Translations under genes and position numbers: made by a program
NCBI GenBank assembly: GCA_937898685.1
Contig: CALEJT010000005.1
Span: 1-64,000, forward strand
Origin: an uncultured Gammaproteobacteria bacterium
Lineage (GTDB): Bacteria > Pseudomonadota > Gammaproteobacteria > Pseudomonadales > Pseudohongiellaceae
Reading direction: 5' to 3'
DNA length: 64,000 nt
The notes under the pieces: model-generated
Told to the model about the DNA's origin: nothing
Seen by the model: the letters and a program-made list of their open reading frames with translations, nothing else
Database searches by the model: none
In this document: in pieces, positions 7,749 through 16,433 of the stretch
Layout: each line of letters opens with the position of its first letter
Position numbering within the stretch: the stretch's first letter is position 1

Positions 7749-8615
7749 TCACTCGATGTTTTGAATCTGCTCCCGCATCTGCTCGATGAGCACCTTGAGT
7801 TCCACTGCTGCGACGGTGGTGGCGGTGACGATGGCCTTGGAGCAGATGGTGTTGGCTTCGCGGTTGAGTTCCTGCATGAGGAAGTCGAGGCGACGGCCGA
7901 TCTGACCTTCCTGCGCCAGCGTATGACGTACTTCGCGCACGTGGGTGTCGAGACGATCCAGTTCTTCGTGAATGTCGGCTTTCTGCGTGAGCAGCACGAT
8001 TTCCTGTTCGAGACGCGTCGGATCCACCTGCAGTTGCAGCTCGTGGAACTGTGCCTTCAGACGCTCGGCCTGCAGCGCGAGGATTTCCGGCAAACGGCCA
8101 CGGATCTCGGCCACGATGTTGCTCACCTGATTCAGACGATCTTCGATCAGGATGCGCAGCTGTGCGCCTTCACGTTCGCGTTGCTCCTGCAGCGCCTTCA
8201 CCGTGGCGACGAAGAGCTCCAGCGTTTTTTCCTCGAGCAATTTGGTATCCTGCTCGCGCTGAATCACCAGACCCGGCCACTTGAGGATTTCGAGCGGATT
8301 GATCGGCGTCGATTCAGCAAACTGCCCCTGCACTTCCTCGACGGCCTGCCGCAGTTCGCGCAGCAGCTCGTGATTGATGCTGATGCCGTTTTCCATGGTA
8401 GCGCCGGCCACCACTTTGAGCTGAGCTTCCACTTTGCCGCGCTGCACGCGTGAGCGCAGCAGTTCCCGCAGCGGGCCTTCTAGGTGGCGCAGGCTGTCCG
8501 GAATGCGGAACGAGGGTTCGAGATAACGATGGTTGACGGAGCGGAGCTCCCACACCAGCGTGCCAAAATCGTGTTCCGATTGTTGGCGCGCAAAGGCGGT
8601 CATACTGCTGGTCAT
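7749..8615 (-). CDS. yicC: YicC family endoribonuclease-like protein
   Basis: YicC-family proteins are conserved in bacteria and have been linked to RNA decay. The start at 8615 gives a 288-residue protein beginning MTSSMTAFARQQ, matching the conserved family N-terminus (MTAxxR...W..RSVNHRYLE). The open frame extends 34 codons further upstream, but those codons lie in the divergent promoter region of rph. Other family marks are RGKVEAQLKV and the C-terminal EELDRLDTHVREVRHTLAQE...GRRLDFLMQELNREANTICSKA. It is divergent from rph, 116 bases apart, the usual arrangement. Confidence 0.93.
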   Translation of the reverse strand: MTSSMTAFARQQSEHDFGTLVWELRSVNHRYLEPSFRIPDSLRHLEGPLRELLRSRVQRGKVEAQLKVVAGATMENGISINHELLRELRQAVEEVQGQFAESTPINPLEILKWPGLVIQREQDTKLLEEKTLELFVATVKALQEQREREGAQLRILIEDRLNQVSNIVAEIRGRLPEILALQAERLKAQFHELQLQVDPTRLEQEIVLLTQKADIHEELDRLDTHVREVRHTLAQEGQIGRRLDFLMQELNREANTICSKAIVTATTVAAVELKVLIEQMREQIQNIE

Positions 8616-8731
8616 GCGTGACTCGCTGATAATTGAAATTATTGTGTGCGCCAGCTTGTGCGCGCAGGGTTGCCGAATATAACGGATTTGCGCGGCAATT
8701 GAAGCAAACGAAGACAACGAGAGAGAAGTCT

Positions 8732-9454
8732 ATGACAGTTCGTCCCAGCGGTCGTGCCGCTGATGCATTGCGCGAAGTGCGCCTCACCCGTCATTTCACG
8801 CGTCATGCCGAAGGTTCCGTGTTGGTGGAATTCGGTGCCACCAAGGTGATCTGCAACGCCAGCGTGGAGCTCGGTGTGCCGCGTTTTCTCAAGGGCAGCG
8901 GTCAGGGTTGGGTGACTGCCGAATACGGCATGCTGCCGCGTTCCACCGGCACGCGCATGGATCGTGAAGCAGTGCAGGGCAAGCAAAGCGGCCGCACACA
9001 GGAAATCCAGCGTTTGATCGGGCGTTCGCTGCGCGCTGCGGTGGACATGAAGTTGCTCGGTGAAATCACCATCAAGATCGACTGCGACGTGATTCAGGCC
9101 GATGGCGGTACGCGCACGGCCAGCATCACTGGTGGTTGTGTGGCACTCGTCGATGCGCTGCGTTCGCTGCAATTGAGCGGCGCACTTACCACCGATCCGC
9201 TGCGCATGATGGTGGCGGCGGTATCCGTCGGCGTTTATCAGGGCGTGCCAGTGCTCGATCTCGATTACGCTGAAGACTCGAGTGCCGAAACCGACATGAA
9301 CGTGGTGATGACGAGCGAAGGTGGCTTCATCGAAGTGCAGGGTACGGGTGAATCGGGTGCCTTCCACCGCAAGGAGCTCGACGCAATGATCGAATTGGCG
9401 GAGCGCGGTTGTGCGCAGCTCTTCGAAGCGCAGCGGCAGGCACTGGCATCTTGA
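8732..9454 (+). CDS. rph: Ribonuclease PH
   Basis: Phosphorolytic 3'-5' exoribonuclease that trims tRNA 3' ends. The 240-residue product starts MTVRPSGRAADALR at ATG 8732. It carries the family motifs RHAEGSVLVEFGATKVIC, WVTAEYGMLPRSTGTR and QADGGTRTASITGG; the RSTGTR segment is part of the phosphate/RNA site. Codons upstream of 8732 are open but lie in the intergenic region shared with yicC. It is followed 18 bases later by pyrE, the familiar rph-pyrE pair. Confidence 0.97.
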   Translation: MTVRPSGRAADALREVRLTRHFTRHAEGSVLVEFGATKVICNASVELGVPRFLKGSGQGWVTAEYGMLPRSTGTRMDREAVQGKQSGRTQEIQRLIGRSLRAAVDMKLLGEITIKIDCDVIQADGGTRTASITGGCVALVDALRSLQLSGALTTDPLRMMVAAVSVGVYQGVPVLDLDYAEDSSAETDMNVVMTSEGGFIEVQGTGESGAFHRKELDAMIELAERGCAQLFEAQRQALAS

Positions 9455-9472
9455 TAGCAGCGGGAGAACGGC

Positions 9473-10123
9473 ATGCAGGAATATCAACGGCAATTTCTGG
9501 ACTTCGTCATCGCGCGCAGGATCCTGCGTTTCGGTGAATTCACCCTGAAGTCGGGACGGCAGAGTCCTTATTTCTTCAACGCAGGTCTTTTCAATACCGG
9601 CGAGGCTCTCGCTTTCATCGGTCACTGCTACGCGGCGGCGATTTCCGAAGCGCAGGTGCAATGGGATGTGTTGTTCGGTCCTGCCTACAAAGGTATCCCG
9701 CTCGTCTCTTCCACGAGTGTCGCTTTGGCACGCGACTTTGCTCGTGACGCGCCCTATTGCTTCAATCGCAAGGAAGCCAAGGATCATGGCGAAGGCGGTA
9801 CGATCGTTGGCGCGCCACTCGCAGGACGCGTGTTGGTGGTGGACGATGTGATCACGGCCGGCACCGCGATCCGCGAAGTGATGACGATCATCGATCAGCA
9901 CAAGGCGCAAGCCGCAGGCGTGGTGGTGGCGCTCGATCGTCAGGAACGTGGGCAGGGCGAGCTTTCCGCGATCGGCGAGATCCGTCAGCAGTACGGCATT
10001 CCCGTGTTCAGCATCATCAGTCTCGATCAGATCATCACCTATCTCGAGCGCACCGGCAGCGCAGAATTGGAACAGTTCTTACCGAAACTCAAGGAGTATC
10101 GCGAACGTTACGGTGCGGCGTAA
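9473..10123 (+). CDS. pyrE: Orotate phosphoribosyltransferase
   Basis: Converts orotate and PRPP to OMP in pyrimidine biosynthesis. The 216-residue product has the substrate motifs LKSGRQSPYFFNAG (about residues 24-37) and GPAYKGIPL. It also has the PRPP-binding loop VLVVDDVITAGTA (about 121-133) and a catalytic-loop RKEAKDHGEGG. A ribosome-binding site (GGGAGAAC) precedes the ATG at 9473. It lies just downstream of rph, as in enteric and pseudomonad genomes. An extragenic repeat follows about 14 bases after the stop. Confidence 0.97.
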   Translation: MQEYQRQFLDFVIARRILRFGEFTLKSGRQSPYFFNAGLFNTGEALAFIGHCYAAAISEAQVQWDVLFGPAYKGIPLVSSTSVALARDFARDAPYCFNRKEAKDHGEGGTIVGAPLAGRVLVVDDVITAGTAIREVMTIIDQHKAQAAGVVVALDRQERGQGELSAIGEIRQQYGIPVFSIISLDQIITYLERTGSAELEQFLPKLKEYRERYGAA

Positions 10124-10136
10124 GTCGAGCAACGCC

Positions 10137-10236
10137 TGTTGGGGTGAGCGTAGCCAACTTTGATGGTGATATCGCTGGCAGCGGAAACGTTCAGCGTTCC
10201 ACCTTGGCTTTGTCTGCGGTGCACCCCAATCTACGA
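10137..10236. repeat. Extragenic palindromic repeat, copy B
   Basis: Diverged relative of the repeat at 7604-7710. It shares GTTGGGGTGAGCG(T)AGC at the left and GCGGTGCACCCCAATCTACGAGCGAG at the right, while the middle differs. It sits directly after pyrE and before a secreted-protein gene. Confidence 0.55.
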
Positions 10237-10297
10237 GCGAGCCCAATCCACAAAAATAACAACGATGCAATAACAACAATCAGGGAGGGGGAGCATT

Positions 10298-10930
10298 ATG
10301 AAGTTCGTTGACGCTGCGCTTGCAGCACTATTGTTGGCAGGAGTTACACCGCACGTCGTTGCAGCGGATGCCAACAACATCTTCGGGGTGGTGCTGCCGG
10401 AATCGCTCGAAGACTTGGATGCGCTGGCCTATGAAGACAGCAATACGGGTCTCAGTTTCCACAAGTGGTATGGCTCGTATTTCTTCCAGGGCATGCAGGA
10501 ATACGACGATCCACGTTTGGGTTACAGCCTTACCTACGCCACTCCCAGCAGATCCCTCATCTCGGTTTACGTATATACGCTTGGCAGACCGAACATTCCG
10601 GATGGCGCGGATTCCGATGTAGTTGCTGCCGAGCTGGCGCAATCGGCGCAAGCGGTTGGGTTGAGCGGGCAATACGGTGCAGTGGTGGAAGAGGAAGCCG
10701 AACCACTGTCCCCTCATTTTGCGCAGGTATTTCATCGCACCAGCGCAAGGACGGACTACGGGGAGCCCTTGGTTTCCTATACCTTGCTGCGCGGTCAGAA
10801 CGGCCACTTCATCAAGGTGCGCCTGACGGGCAGTGACAGAGAACTGCGGACCAGAGGCACAGGCTTGTTGGAATACCTGGTAGCCGATCTTGGGTTGGAA
10901 GAGGATCCGCGGTTACGCAACGCCGATTGA
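10298..10930 (+). CDS. Secreted protein of unknown function
   Basis: I do not recognise this family. The 210-residue product has a signal peptide (MKFVDAALAALLLAGV..., cleavage near VVAAD, residues 20-24), so it is probably periplasmic or exported. The mature part has alternating strands and short loops (SFHKWYGSYFFQGMQEYDDPRLGYSLTY overall region; FIKVRLTGSDRELRTRGTGL) and contains no Cys pair or obvious catalytic motif. A strong ribosome-binding site (GGGAGGGGG) precedes ATG 10298. It stands alone between the repeat after pyrE and a gene-poor gap. Confidence 0.7.
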   Translation: MKFVDAALAALLLAGVTPHVVAADANNIFGVVLPESLEDLDALAYEDSNTGLSFHKWYGSYFFQGMQEYDDPRLGYSLTYATPSRSLISVYVYTLGRPNIPDGADSDVVAAELAQSAQAVGLSGQYGAVVEEEAEPLSPHFAQVFHRTSARTDYGEPLVSYTLLRGQNGHFIKVRLTGSDRELRTRGTGLLEYLVADLGLEEDPRLRNAD

Positions 10931-11294
10931 TGTTAGAAACCGATCGGCGAGGTCGAGTCGGCCCGTAGCTTGTAGCAGACAAGTGTTCATGGCGTACAGC
11001 GCCATGCGCAGGCCGAACGACTCCGCGCTATGCCGATGGTTGGGGAGCATCGCGCAGCCGGCACACGACCTCGATTCTCGATGAGCATTCAGTCCTTGCT
11101 TGTCGAGCTTCGCCTTCGGCTCGGCGGAACCTAGGCAACCTCAACATATCGAGTCGCATCCGCACTCAAGCTCGACCACTACGAGCTCTGTCTCCACAGC
11201 GTGGTGTGAAGGAGTGGGACGCCGCGCACAGAATCGCGTCATTGCGCTCTGCTACAAGAGAAGGCGAGTAGAACTGCGTTGTGGAGGTGCAGTG
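10931..11294. other. Gene-poor gap
   Basis: No convincing gene is seen over 364 bases. The only structure noted is a perfect 7-base inverted repeat, CATGGCG-TACAG-CGCCATG (10988-11006). The end of the gap (GGAGGTGC at 11283-11290) is the ribosome-binding site of the next gene. Confidence 0.6.
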
Positions 11295-11684
11295 ATGAAA
11301 GCCTTGTTGATAGTGAGCCTCGCGCTATGGTCGGCCTCGGCTCATGCCCAGCCGGAAGCCTCACAAGCCGCTCCGATCGAGAACGTGTGCGGCGCTGCTG
11401 GTGCCAGTGAAGCACAGCGCCAAACGTGCGTGCGGCAGGAAGAACTCTCACGCAGCAACGTCGATCAGGTCGAAACCGATCCTGCCACCCGCGAATTCTG
11501 TCGCAGCATGGTCGGTCAGGAACCCGCCATCCTCAACGCCTGCATTCAGCAGGAAAATCTCTCCAAATCCAGGATCGAGGCGATGAGTGTCAACGCCGCC
11601 ATCAAGGAGCGTTGTGAAGCCGACTCGGGCGGCAGCTATGTGAAGATGGAATCCTGTCTCGAGGAAGCAACGGTGACGCCTTGA
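11295..11684 (+). CDS. Small secreted Cys-rich protein with three internal repeats
   Basis: Unrecognised family. The start at 11295 is chosen because GGAGG lies 7 bases upstream and the following residues form a signal peptide (MKALLIVSLALWSASAHAQ). The 129-residue product then shows three similar units of about 35-40 residues. Each carries a pair of cysteines 12-14 residues apart (C-AAGASEAQRQT-C, C-RSMVGQEPAILNA-C, C-EADSGGSYVKMES-C), followed by QEELS/QENLS in the first two. Six cysteines suggest three disulphides in the periplasm. Function unknown. Confidence 0.65.
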   Translation: MKALLIVSLALWSASAHAQPEASQAAPIENVCGAAGASEAQRQTCVRQEELSRSNVDQVETDPATREFCRSMVGQEPAILNACIQQENLSKSRIEAMSVNAAIKERCEADSGGSYVKMESCLEEATVTP

Positions 11685-11748
11685 GAGCGGGCCTGGCGAT
11701 CCAGTATGGTCATCTCAAAATGATCATGGCAAGGCACTGAGCAGGGCC

Positions 11749-11961
11749 ATGCTGTTCGACGTCCATGGACGCTTCACGCTCGAGGTGCTGCCGTCGACGG
11801 AGGGCTGGCGGGCCTATCGCAGGAGCAACGGTCTGCGAGTATCGGAGCGCAACCTGGTGATCCCGCGCAACCTCGATGAATCGGAACTCGAACGATTTCT
11901 GGACGATCATTTCCACGAATACGCCCTGCCGGGGCAGGGAGTGCGGCGAGTCGCAACGTAG
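11749..11961 (+). CDS. Small conserved protein, DUF7661-like
   Basis: A 70-residue soluble protein starting MLFDVHGRFTLEVL and ending EYALPGQGVRRVAT. The pattern (xFDVxGRF...W.AYR...LVIP..L.E.EL..FLDD.FHE.A.PG..V) matches a small conserved proteobacterial family that I recall as DUF7661; that name is tentative. No catalytic motif is visible. It ends 17 bases before the likely start of the VOC-family gene, so the two may be co-transcribed. Confidence 0.6.
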   Translation: MLFDVHGRFTLEVLPSTEGWRAYRRSNGLRVSERNLVIPRNLDESELERFLDDHFHEYALPGQGVRRVAT

Positions 11962-11978
11962 TGACAGGAGATGCGGCG

Positions 11979-12416
11979 ATGAAACCCTTTTCCGTGATGC
12001 ACATCGACCACGTCGTGATGCGCGTGAGTGACCTCGAGCGCAGCATCCACTTTTATTCCGAAGTGCTGGGCTGCGCGCTGGTGAAACGCCGCGATGATCT
12101 CGGTCTCGTGCATCTGCGTGCGGGTACCGCGATGATCGATCTCGTGTCTCTTGACGGTAAACTCGGTGCCGAAGGTGGCGCCGGCCCGGGCAAGGAAGGA
12201 CGCAACGTCGATCACGTATGTCTGCGCATCAGACCCTTCGACCCAGACGTGCTGCTCAGCCATCTCGAGTATCACGAAGTCAAAATGCTCGGGCCCATCA
12301 CGCGCAATTTCGGCGCCGAGGGCATGGGCCCATCCATCTACATCTGCGATCCGGATGGCAATGTCATCGAGTTGAAAGGCAAGAGTGATGAGGAAAGTCC
12401 AGATCGTGTTCCGTAG
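11979..12416 (+). CDS. VOC-family (glyoxalase/dioxygenase fold) protein
   Basis: Metal-dependent vicinal-oxygen-chelate fold protein, substrate unknown. From ATG 11979, with AGGAG eight bases upstream, the protein has 145 residues. Two beta-alpha-beta-beta-beta modules are visible: the first with HIDHVVMRVSDLERSIHFYSEVLG, the second with RNVDHVCLRI and IYICDPDGNVIELKG. Likely metal ligands are H (IDH), H (VDH) and E (IELKG). A GTG at 11961 is an alternative start. Similar proteins include glyoxalase I homologues and virulence-associated VOC proteins; none can be chosen from sequence. Confidence 0.87.
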   Translation: MKPFSVMHIDHVVMRVSDLERSIHFYSEVLGCALVKRRDDLGLVHLRAGTAMIDLVSLDGKLGAEGGAGPGKEGRNVDHVCLRIRPFDPDVLLSHLEYHEVKMLGPITRNFGAEGMGPSIYICDPDGNVIELKGKSDEESPDRVP

Positions 12417-12969
12417 TCGTGCACAAAGCTTTGGAGGTTGTGTGCGCTGATACTTCTAGGTGCCGAGATTCAGGCACAGGAAGAAAGGGACTGGCTACGC
12501 TTTGGGAAGCGAAACTCGCGCCGTGGCGAAGTCATGACTCCGCCACCATCGCTACGGTTTTCGAGCGTAGACGCTTCTGCGCTCGCAAGCATGTACGGGT
12601 GATCGTGCGCGACCGGCAAGTGGTAAGCGATCTCGAACCAGAGAGGGTCTGATGGGCGCAAACCTGTGCATGGAGCCGATCCATTCCCCCGATGGGAACG
12701 GCTATGTCAAAATCCAGAACGACCTTTCCCGGCTGATCGCAGCGACCTTCGGAGAGAGAAGGCAAGATTCGCCGCGGGAGAACCCGGCCGTAATCCGACG
12801 ATGACTTTGGAATTCGCTGAAAGCTATGACTATCCCACGTCGTTCTCCGTGCGTCGCGGAGAAGGGCAGGATGCTGACGGCGCGATATTCCTGGCGTCGA
12901 ACTCGCGTGTCGGTTACTCGATATCCGATTTCGCCATCGACCCCTAGGCCCTACACCGACAAACCTTCC
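12417..12969. other. Gap with three tiny overlapping open frames, no assigned gene
   Basis: Over 553 bases I see no recognisable gene. Three short frames follow one another with stop/start overlaps: 12419-12652 (77 codons), then ATG 12652-12804 (50 residues, behind GAGAGGG), then ATG 12801-12947 (48 residues). TGATG and ATGA junctions could mean coupled small genes, or a decayed gene broken by frameshifts. None of the products is recognisable. Confidence 0.35.
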
Positions 12970-13434
12970 ATGTTTGCTGCAAGAATTTCCTCGCGTCTGT
13001 TGCTGGGCCTCTGCGCATTGATTGGCGGCTGCAGTATCGGCCGCGGGATGCTGCCGGCGCCGCCGTCATTGAGTACTGGCGAGTGGGTGGGGATGACCTC
13101 TCAGGGCCAGCCGATCGCATTCACGGTGTCGCCCGACGAAAAGGTCACGCGGATCGAAGTGGGTTATGACTTCGCCGATTGTTTTGGAACGCTGAACTTC
13201 GAAGATCTGGATGTGCCGACCAATCCCAACGTCACCTGCATTCCGGGTCCCTGCAGCGGCACGCTCCTTTCTTACCGTGCTTTCGGTTACTCGGACGTAG
13301 TCCGTATCGGCAATGCGAGCACGCAAATCAATGGTCTGTTCCTGCCGCGCAACCAGGCGCGAGGGCAAGTGATATTCCGAGACTTTGGCGGCTGCGGCAG
13401 CGCCACGGCGCAGTGGACTGCGACGCGGCGCTGA
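12970..13434 (+). CDS. Small lipoprotein of unknown function
   Basis: The start at ATG 12970 gives a 154-residue protein with a lipoprotein signal peptide: basic residues, a hydrophobic stretch (LLLGLCALIGGC) and a lipobox ending at Cys21 or so. The mature part contains three further Cys near DFADCFGTL, VTCIPGPCSGT and FGGCGSA, and looks beta-rich. The open frame continues upstream without any signal. I do not recognise the family. It is convergent with slmA, nine bases away. Confidence 0.65.
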   Translation: MFAARISSRLLLGLCALIGGCSIGRGMLPAPPSLSTGEWVGMTSQGQPIAFTVSPDEKVTRIEVGYDFADCFGTLNFEDLDVPTNPNVTCIPGPCSGTLLSYRAFGYSDVVRIGNASTQINGLFLPRNQARGQVIFRDFGGCGSATAQWTATRR

Positions 13435-13443
13435 GGTGAGGGT

Positions 13444-14046
13444 TCAGGCAGTAACGATTTCGCGGAAGAGATTGCCGGAGAGCAGAATCCACTGCTCGTC
13501 CCAACCTTGCGACGGTACTTGTTTGAAGTCGGTGCGGATGTACTGACTGATGCGGCCTTCGATATAGGCGAGCAGCAGCGCAGCGGTGCTGGAAACGGTG
13601 ACCTGCGTGCGCAGACCTTCCTTCAATTCCGCCTCGCGCAGAATCTGGCGCAGCGTGGCTTCGAGACGTTCGAAGATCTGGCCCACGCGCGTGCGCAGAC
13701 GCGCGGTTTCACCAGCGAGAGCATCACCGTTGAGTACACGCGAGATGCCGGGGTTCTTCTCGGCGAAGAGCAGCACCAGACATACGATCTGTTCACAGGC
13801 CTTGAGCGCGCTGTCGGATTCGGTAGTGATGCGCGCGATGCGGGTGAACAGTGTTTCCTCGATGTAGGCGATCAGTCCTTCGAACATGCGCGCCTTGCTC
13901 GGGAAGTGCCGATAGAGCGCGGCTTCGGATACGCCGACTTCTTCCGCGAGTGCTGCAGTGGTGATGCGGCCACCGGGTTCTTTTTCCAGCATCGCCGCCA
14001 ATGCCTGCAGGATCTGTTCGCGGCGTTCTCCTTTCACGCGTCCCAT
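13444..14046 (-). CDS. slmA: Nucleoid occlusion factor SlmA, TetR family
   Basis: DNA-binding protein that blocks FtsZ-ring assembly over the nucleoid. The 200-residue product has the TetR-type helix-turn-helix (RITTAALAEEVGVSEAALYRHFPSKARMFEGLI, about residues 27-59), nearly identical in pattern to Escherichia coli SlmA. The long C-terminal ligand-type domain contains FAEKNPGISRVLNGDAL and FERLEATLRQILREAELKEG. Its start overlaps the argB stop by one base (TGATG), so translation is coupled to argB. An argB-slmA neighbourhood is known in other Gammaproteobacteria. Confidence 0.92.
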   Translation of the reverse strand: MGRVKGERREQILQALAAMLEKEPGGRITTAALAEEVGVSEAALYRHFPSKARMFEGLIAYIEETLFTRIARITTESDSALKACEQIVCLVLLFAEKNPGISRVLNGDALAGETARLRTRVGQIFERLEATLRQILREAELKEGLRTQVTVSSTAALLLAYIEGRISQYIRTDFKQVPSQGWDEQWILLSGNLFREIVTA

Positions 14047-14960
14047 CAGCCTTCTCCCTGGTTGGCGTCGCTGGTGATCTGCGTACCGATGCCCTTGTCG
14101 GTGAAGATTTCGAGCAATACGGCGTGCGGCACGCGGCCATCGATGATCTGCACGCTGTTCACACCGGCGCTCATGGCATCGAGCGCGCAGCCGATCTTGG
14201 GCAACATGCCGCCGTGGATCGTGCCATCGTCGATCATCTCTCTGATCTGTTTCATCGTGAGCGTCGGTGCCACCTTGCCGCTCTTGTCCTGCACGCCCGG
14301 GATGTTGGTGAGCAGGATGAGTTTTTCGGCGTTGAGCATGGCGGCAATCTTGCCGGCCACGATGTCGGCGTTGATGTTGTAGCTCTGACCCTGCGCGTCG
14401 GTACCGATGGGAGCGATGACGGGGATGAAGTCGCTCTGCAACGTCATTTCCAGCACGCTGGGATTGATGCCGATGACTTCACCGACGTGGCCGATGTCGA
14501 TGATCTCGGGAGCCTGCATTTCGGGCGTCTTGCGGGAGATGGTCATCTTGCGGCACTGGATGAAGTCGCCGTCCTTGCCGGTGATGCCGATCGCCTTGCC
14601 GCCGTTCTTGTTGAGCAGCGACACGATCTGTTTGTTCACCAGACCGCCCAGCACCATTTCCACCACGTCCATGGTGGCGTTGTCGGTGACGCGCATGCCG
14701 TCGACGAAGCGGGACTCGATGCCGAGCTTTTCCAGGAGCGAACCGATCTGCGGGCCGCCGCCATGGACCACGATGGGGTTCATGCCCACGAGCTTCATCA
14801 ACACGATGTCGCGCGCGAAGCTGTTCTTCAGCTCCTCGTCAATCATGGCGTTGCCGCCGTATTTCACGACGATGGTCTTGCCGTGAAAGCGTTGGATGTA
14901 GGGCAGCGCCTCCGTCAGCACGCTGGCGATTTGTTGGGCGTCGTTAGAATTGATGCTCAT
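14046..14960 (-). CDS. argB: Acetylglutamate kinase
   Basis: Phosphorylates N-acetyl-L-glutamate, the second step of arginine synthesis. The 304-residue product has the amino-acid-kinase signatures IVVKYGGNAM (about residues 30-39), VVHGGGPQIG, the substrate region SRFVDGMRVT and the C-terminal ATP-site region ILLTNIPGV...GGMLPKI. The N-terminal extension (MSINSNDAQQIASVLTEALPYI) is the type seen in arginine-sensitive hexameric enzymes. It follows algC by 88 bases on the minus strand and overlaps slmA by one base. Confidence 0.97.
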   Translation of the reverse strand: MSINSNDAQQIASVLTEALPYIQRFHGKTIVVKYGGNAMIDEELKNSFARDIVLMKLVGMNPIVVHGGGPQIGSLLEKLGIESRFVDGMRVTDNATMDVVEMVLGGLVNKQIVSLLNKNGGKAIGITGKDGDFIQCRKMTISRKTPEMQAPEIIDIGHVGEVIGINPSVLEMTLQSDFIPVIAPIGTDAQGQSYNINADIVAGKIAAMLNAEKLILLTNIPGVQDKSGKVAPTLTMKQIREMIDDGTIHGGMLPKIGCALDAMSAGVNSVQIIDGRVPHAVLLEIFTDKGIGTQITSDANQGEG

Positions 14961-15047
14961 GGGCGTTTCCGTAACTTTCCGTACTGCGGGGCTTCGAATG
15001 GGCGCGGATTATAGGGGAAGGGTCCCCTCAACCCTAGGCGCCGCGGT

Positions 15048-16433
15048 TCAGAAAGGCAGCCTGAGTTGCGGCAGGAGCGAACGCAACTCGCGTGCGAACA
15101 AAGCTTCGATCTCCGCCAGCATGGCGCTGCTGTCGGCTTCGAAGCGCATTACCAGGTTGGGCGTGGTGTTCGAGGCGCGGATCAAACCCCAGCCATTGGC
15201 GAAATCGGCGCGGATGCCGTCGAGATAGTTGAGCGTGGCGCCGGGCAGCTTGAGGCCCGCCAGAATCAGGTCCATCAGACGGAATTTCTCTTCTTCCGCC
15301 ACCGGTACGAACAGCTCCGGTGTGCTCACCGACACCGGCATCCGAGACCGTAGATCCTTTGCCGTACAGCCTTGGCGATCCATCAGTTCCAGGAAACGCG
15401 CACCGACGTACAAGCCATCGTCGAAGCCGTACCAACGGTGCTTGAAGAACACGTGCGCCGAATATTCGCCGCCGAAGAGGGCGTCGGTTTCCTGCAGCTT
15501 CTGTTTGACGAAGGAGTGGCCGCTCTTGCACATCACCGGCTTGCCGCCGAGGGCACGGATGGCGGTGGGCAGGTGGTGACTGCTCTTCACGTCGTAGACC
15601 ACGCGTGCGCCGGGGTGATCGGGCAACAGATCCTGCACGAAGGCGTAGAGCAGATGGTCGGTGTCGATGATCTCGCCATCGGCCGTGACGAGACCGATGC
15701 GGTCACCATCACCGTCGAAGGCGAGGCCGAGATCGGCCTGATGTTCACGCACCGCCGCGATCAGATCCTGCAGACATTCGGTGCGAGTGGGATCGGGGTG
15801 GTGATTGGGGAAGTTGCCATCGGGCGTGCAATAAAGAGGGATGACTTCACAGCCGAGGGCTTCGAACAGTTTCGGCGCGACGAGACCAGTGACGCCATTG
15901 CCCGCATCGACCACCACGCGATAGCGACGCGTGAGGTGGATGTCCCCGGTCACGCGCTTGAGATAGTCCTTGGTGATGTCGTAGCGAGTGAGTGTCCCAT
16001 TGCCTTTGTTGAGGTCGTCCTGATCGATGCGGCGGCGAATGCGCGTGATCTGGTCGTCGGCGAGCGGCCGCTGCCGCAACACGATCTTGATGCCGTTGTA
16101 ATCCTTGGAGTTGTGACTGCCGGTGAGCATCACGCCCGAATGCACGGGCAGCGCGTGCGTGCCGTAATAGAGGAGCGGTGTGGGGATGACCCCGAGGTCG
16201 CACACGTCGCAACCGGAATTGAGGATGCCGCGGATCAGGGCGCGCGAGAGCAGGGGGCTCGAAAGGCGTGCGTCGGCGGCAGCGAGGAGCGCACGTTGGC
16301 CATTGTCGAGCGCCTCGCTGCCGATCGCCCGCCCGATCAATTCCACGCTGGCCGCATCGAGGCCATCACCGACGATGCCGCGGATGTCGTAGGCGCGGAA
16401 GATGTGGGGAGCGATACGTGGCGCTTGCTTCAT
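15048..16433 (-). CDS. algC: Phosphomannomutase/phosphoglucomutase
   Basis: Interconverts hexose 1- and 6-phosphates for lipopolysaccharide and exopolysaccharide precursors. The start at 16433 gives 461 residues beginning MKQAPRIAPHIFRAYDIRG. The catalytic serine loop is GVMLTGSHNSKDYNG (about residues 93-107), the Mg2+ loop is DGDGDR, and the sugar-recognition loop is GGEYSAH. The phosphate-binding RASNTTPNLVMRFEA lies near the C-terminus. Its start overlaps the coaBC stop by four bases (ATGA). The dut gene usually found between coaBC and algC in pseudomonads is missing. Confidence 0.95.
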   Translation of the reverse strand: MKQAPRIAPHIFRAYDIRGIVGDGLDAASVELIGRAIGSEALDNGQRALLAAADARLSSPLLSRALIRGILNSGCDVCDLGVIPTPLLYYGTHALPVHSGVMLTGSHNSKDYNGIKIVLRQRPLADDQITRIRRRIDQDDLNKGNGTLTRYDITKDYLKRVTGDIHLTRRYRVVVDAGNGVTGLVAPKLFEALGCEVIPLYCTPDGNFPNHHPDPTRTECLQDLIAAVREHQADLGLAFDGDGDRIGLVTADGEIIDTDHLLYAFVQDLLPDHPGARVVYDVKSSHHLPTAIRALGGKPVMCKSGHSFVKQKLQETDALFGGEYSAHVFFKHRWYGFDDGLYVGARFLELMDRQGCTAKDLRSRMPVSVSTPELFVPVAEEEKFRLMDLILAGLKLPGATLNYLDGIRADFANGWGLIRASNTTPNLVMRFEADSSAMLAEIEALFARELRSLLPQLRLPF

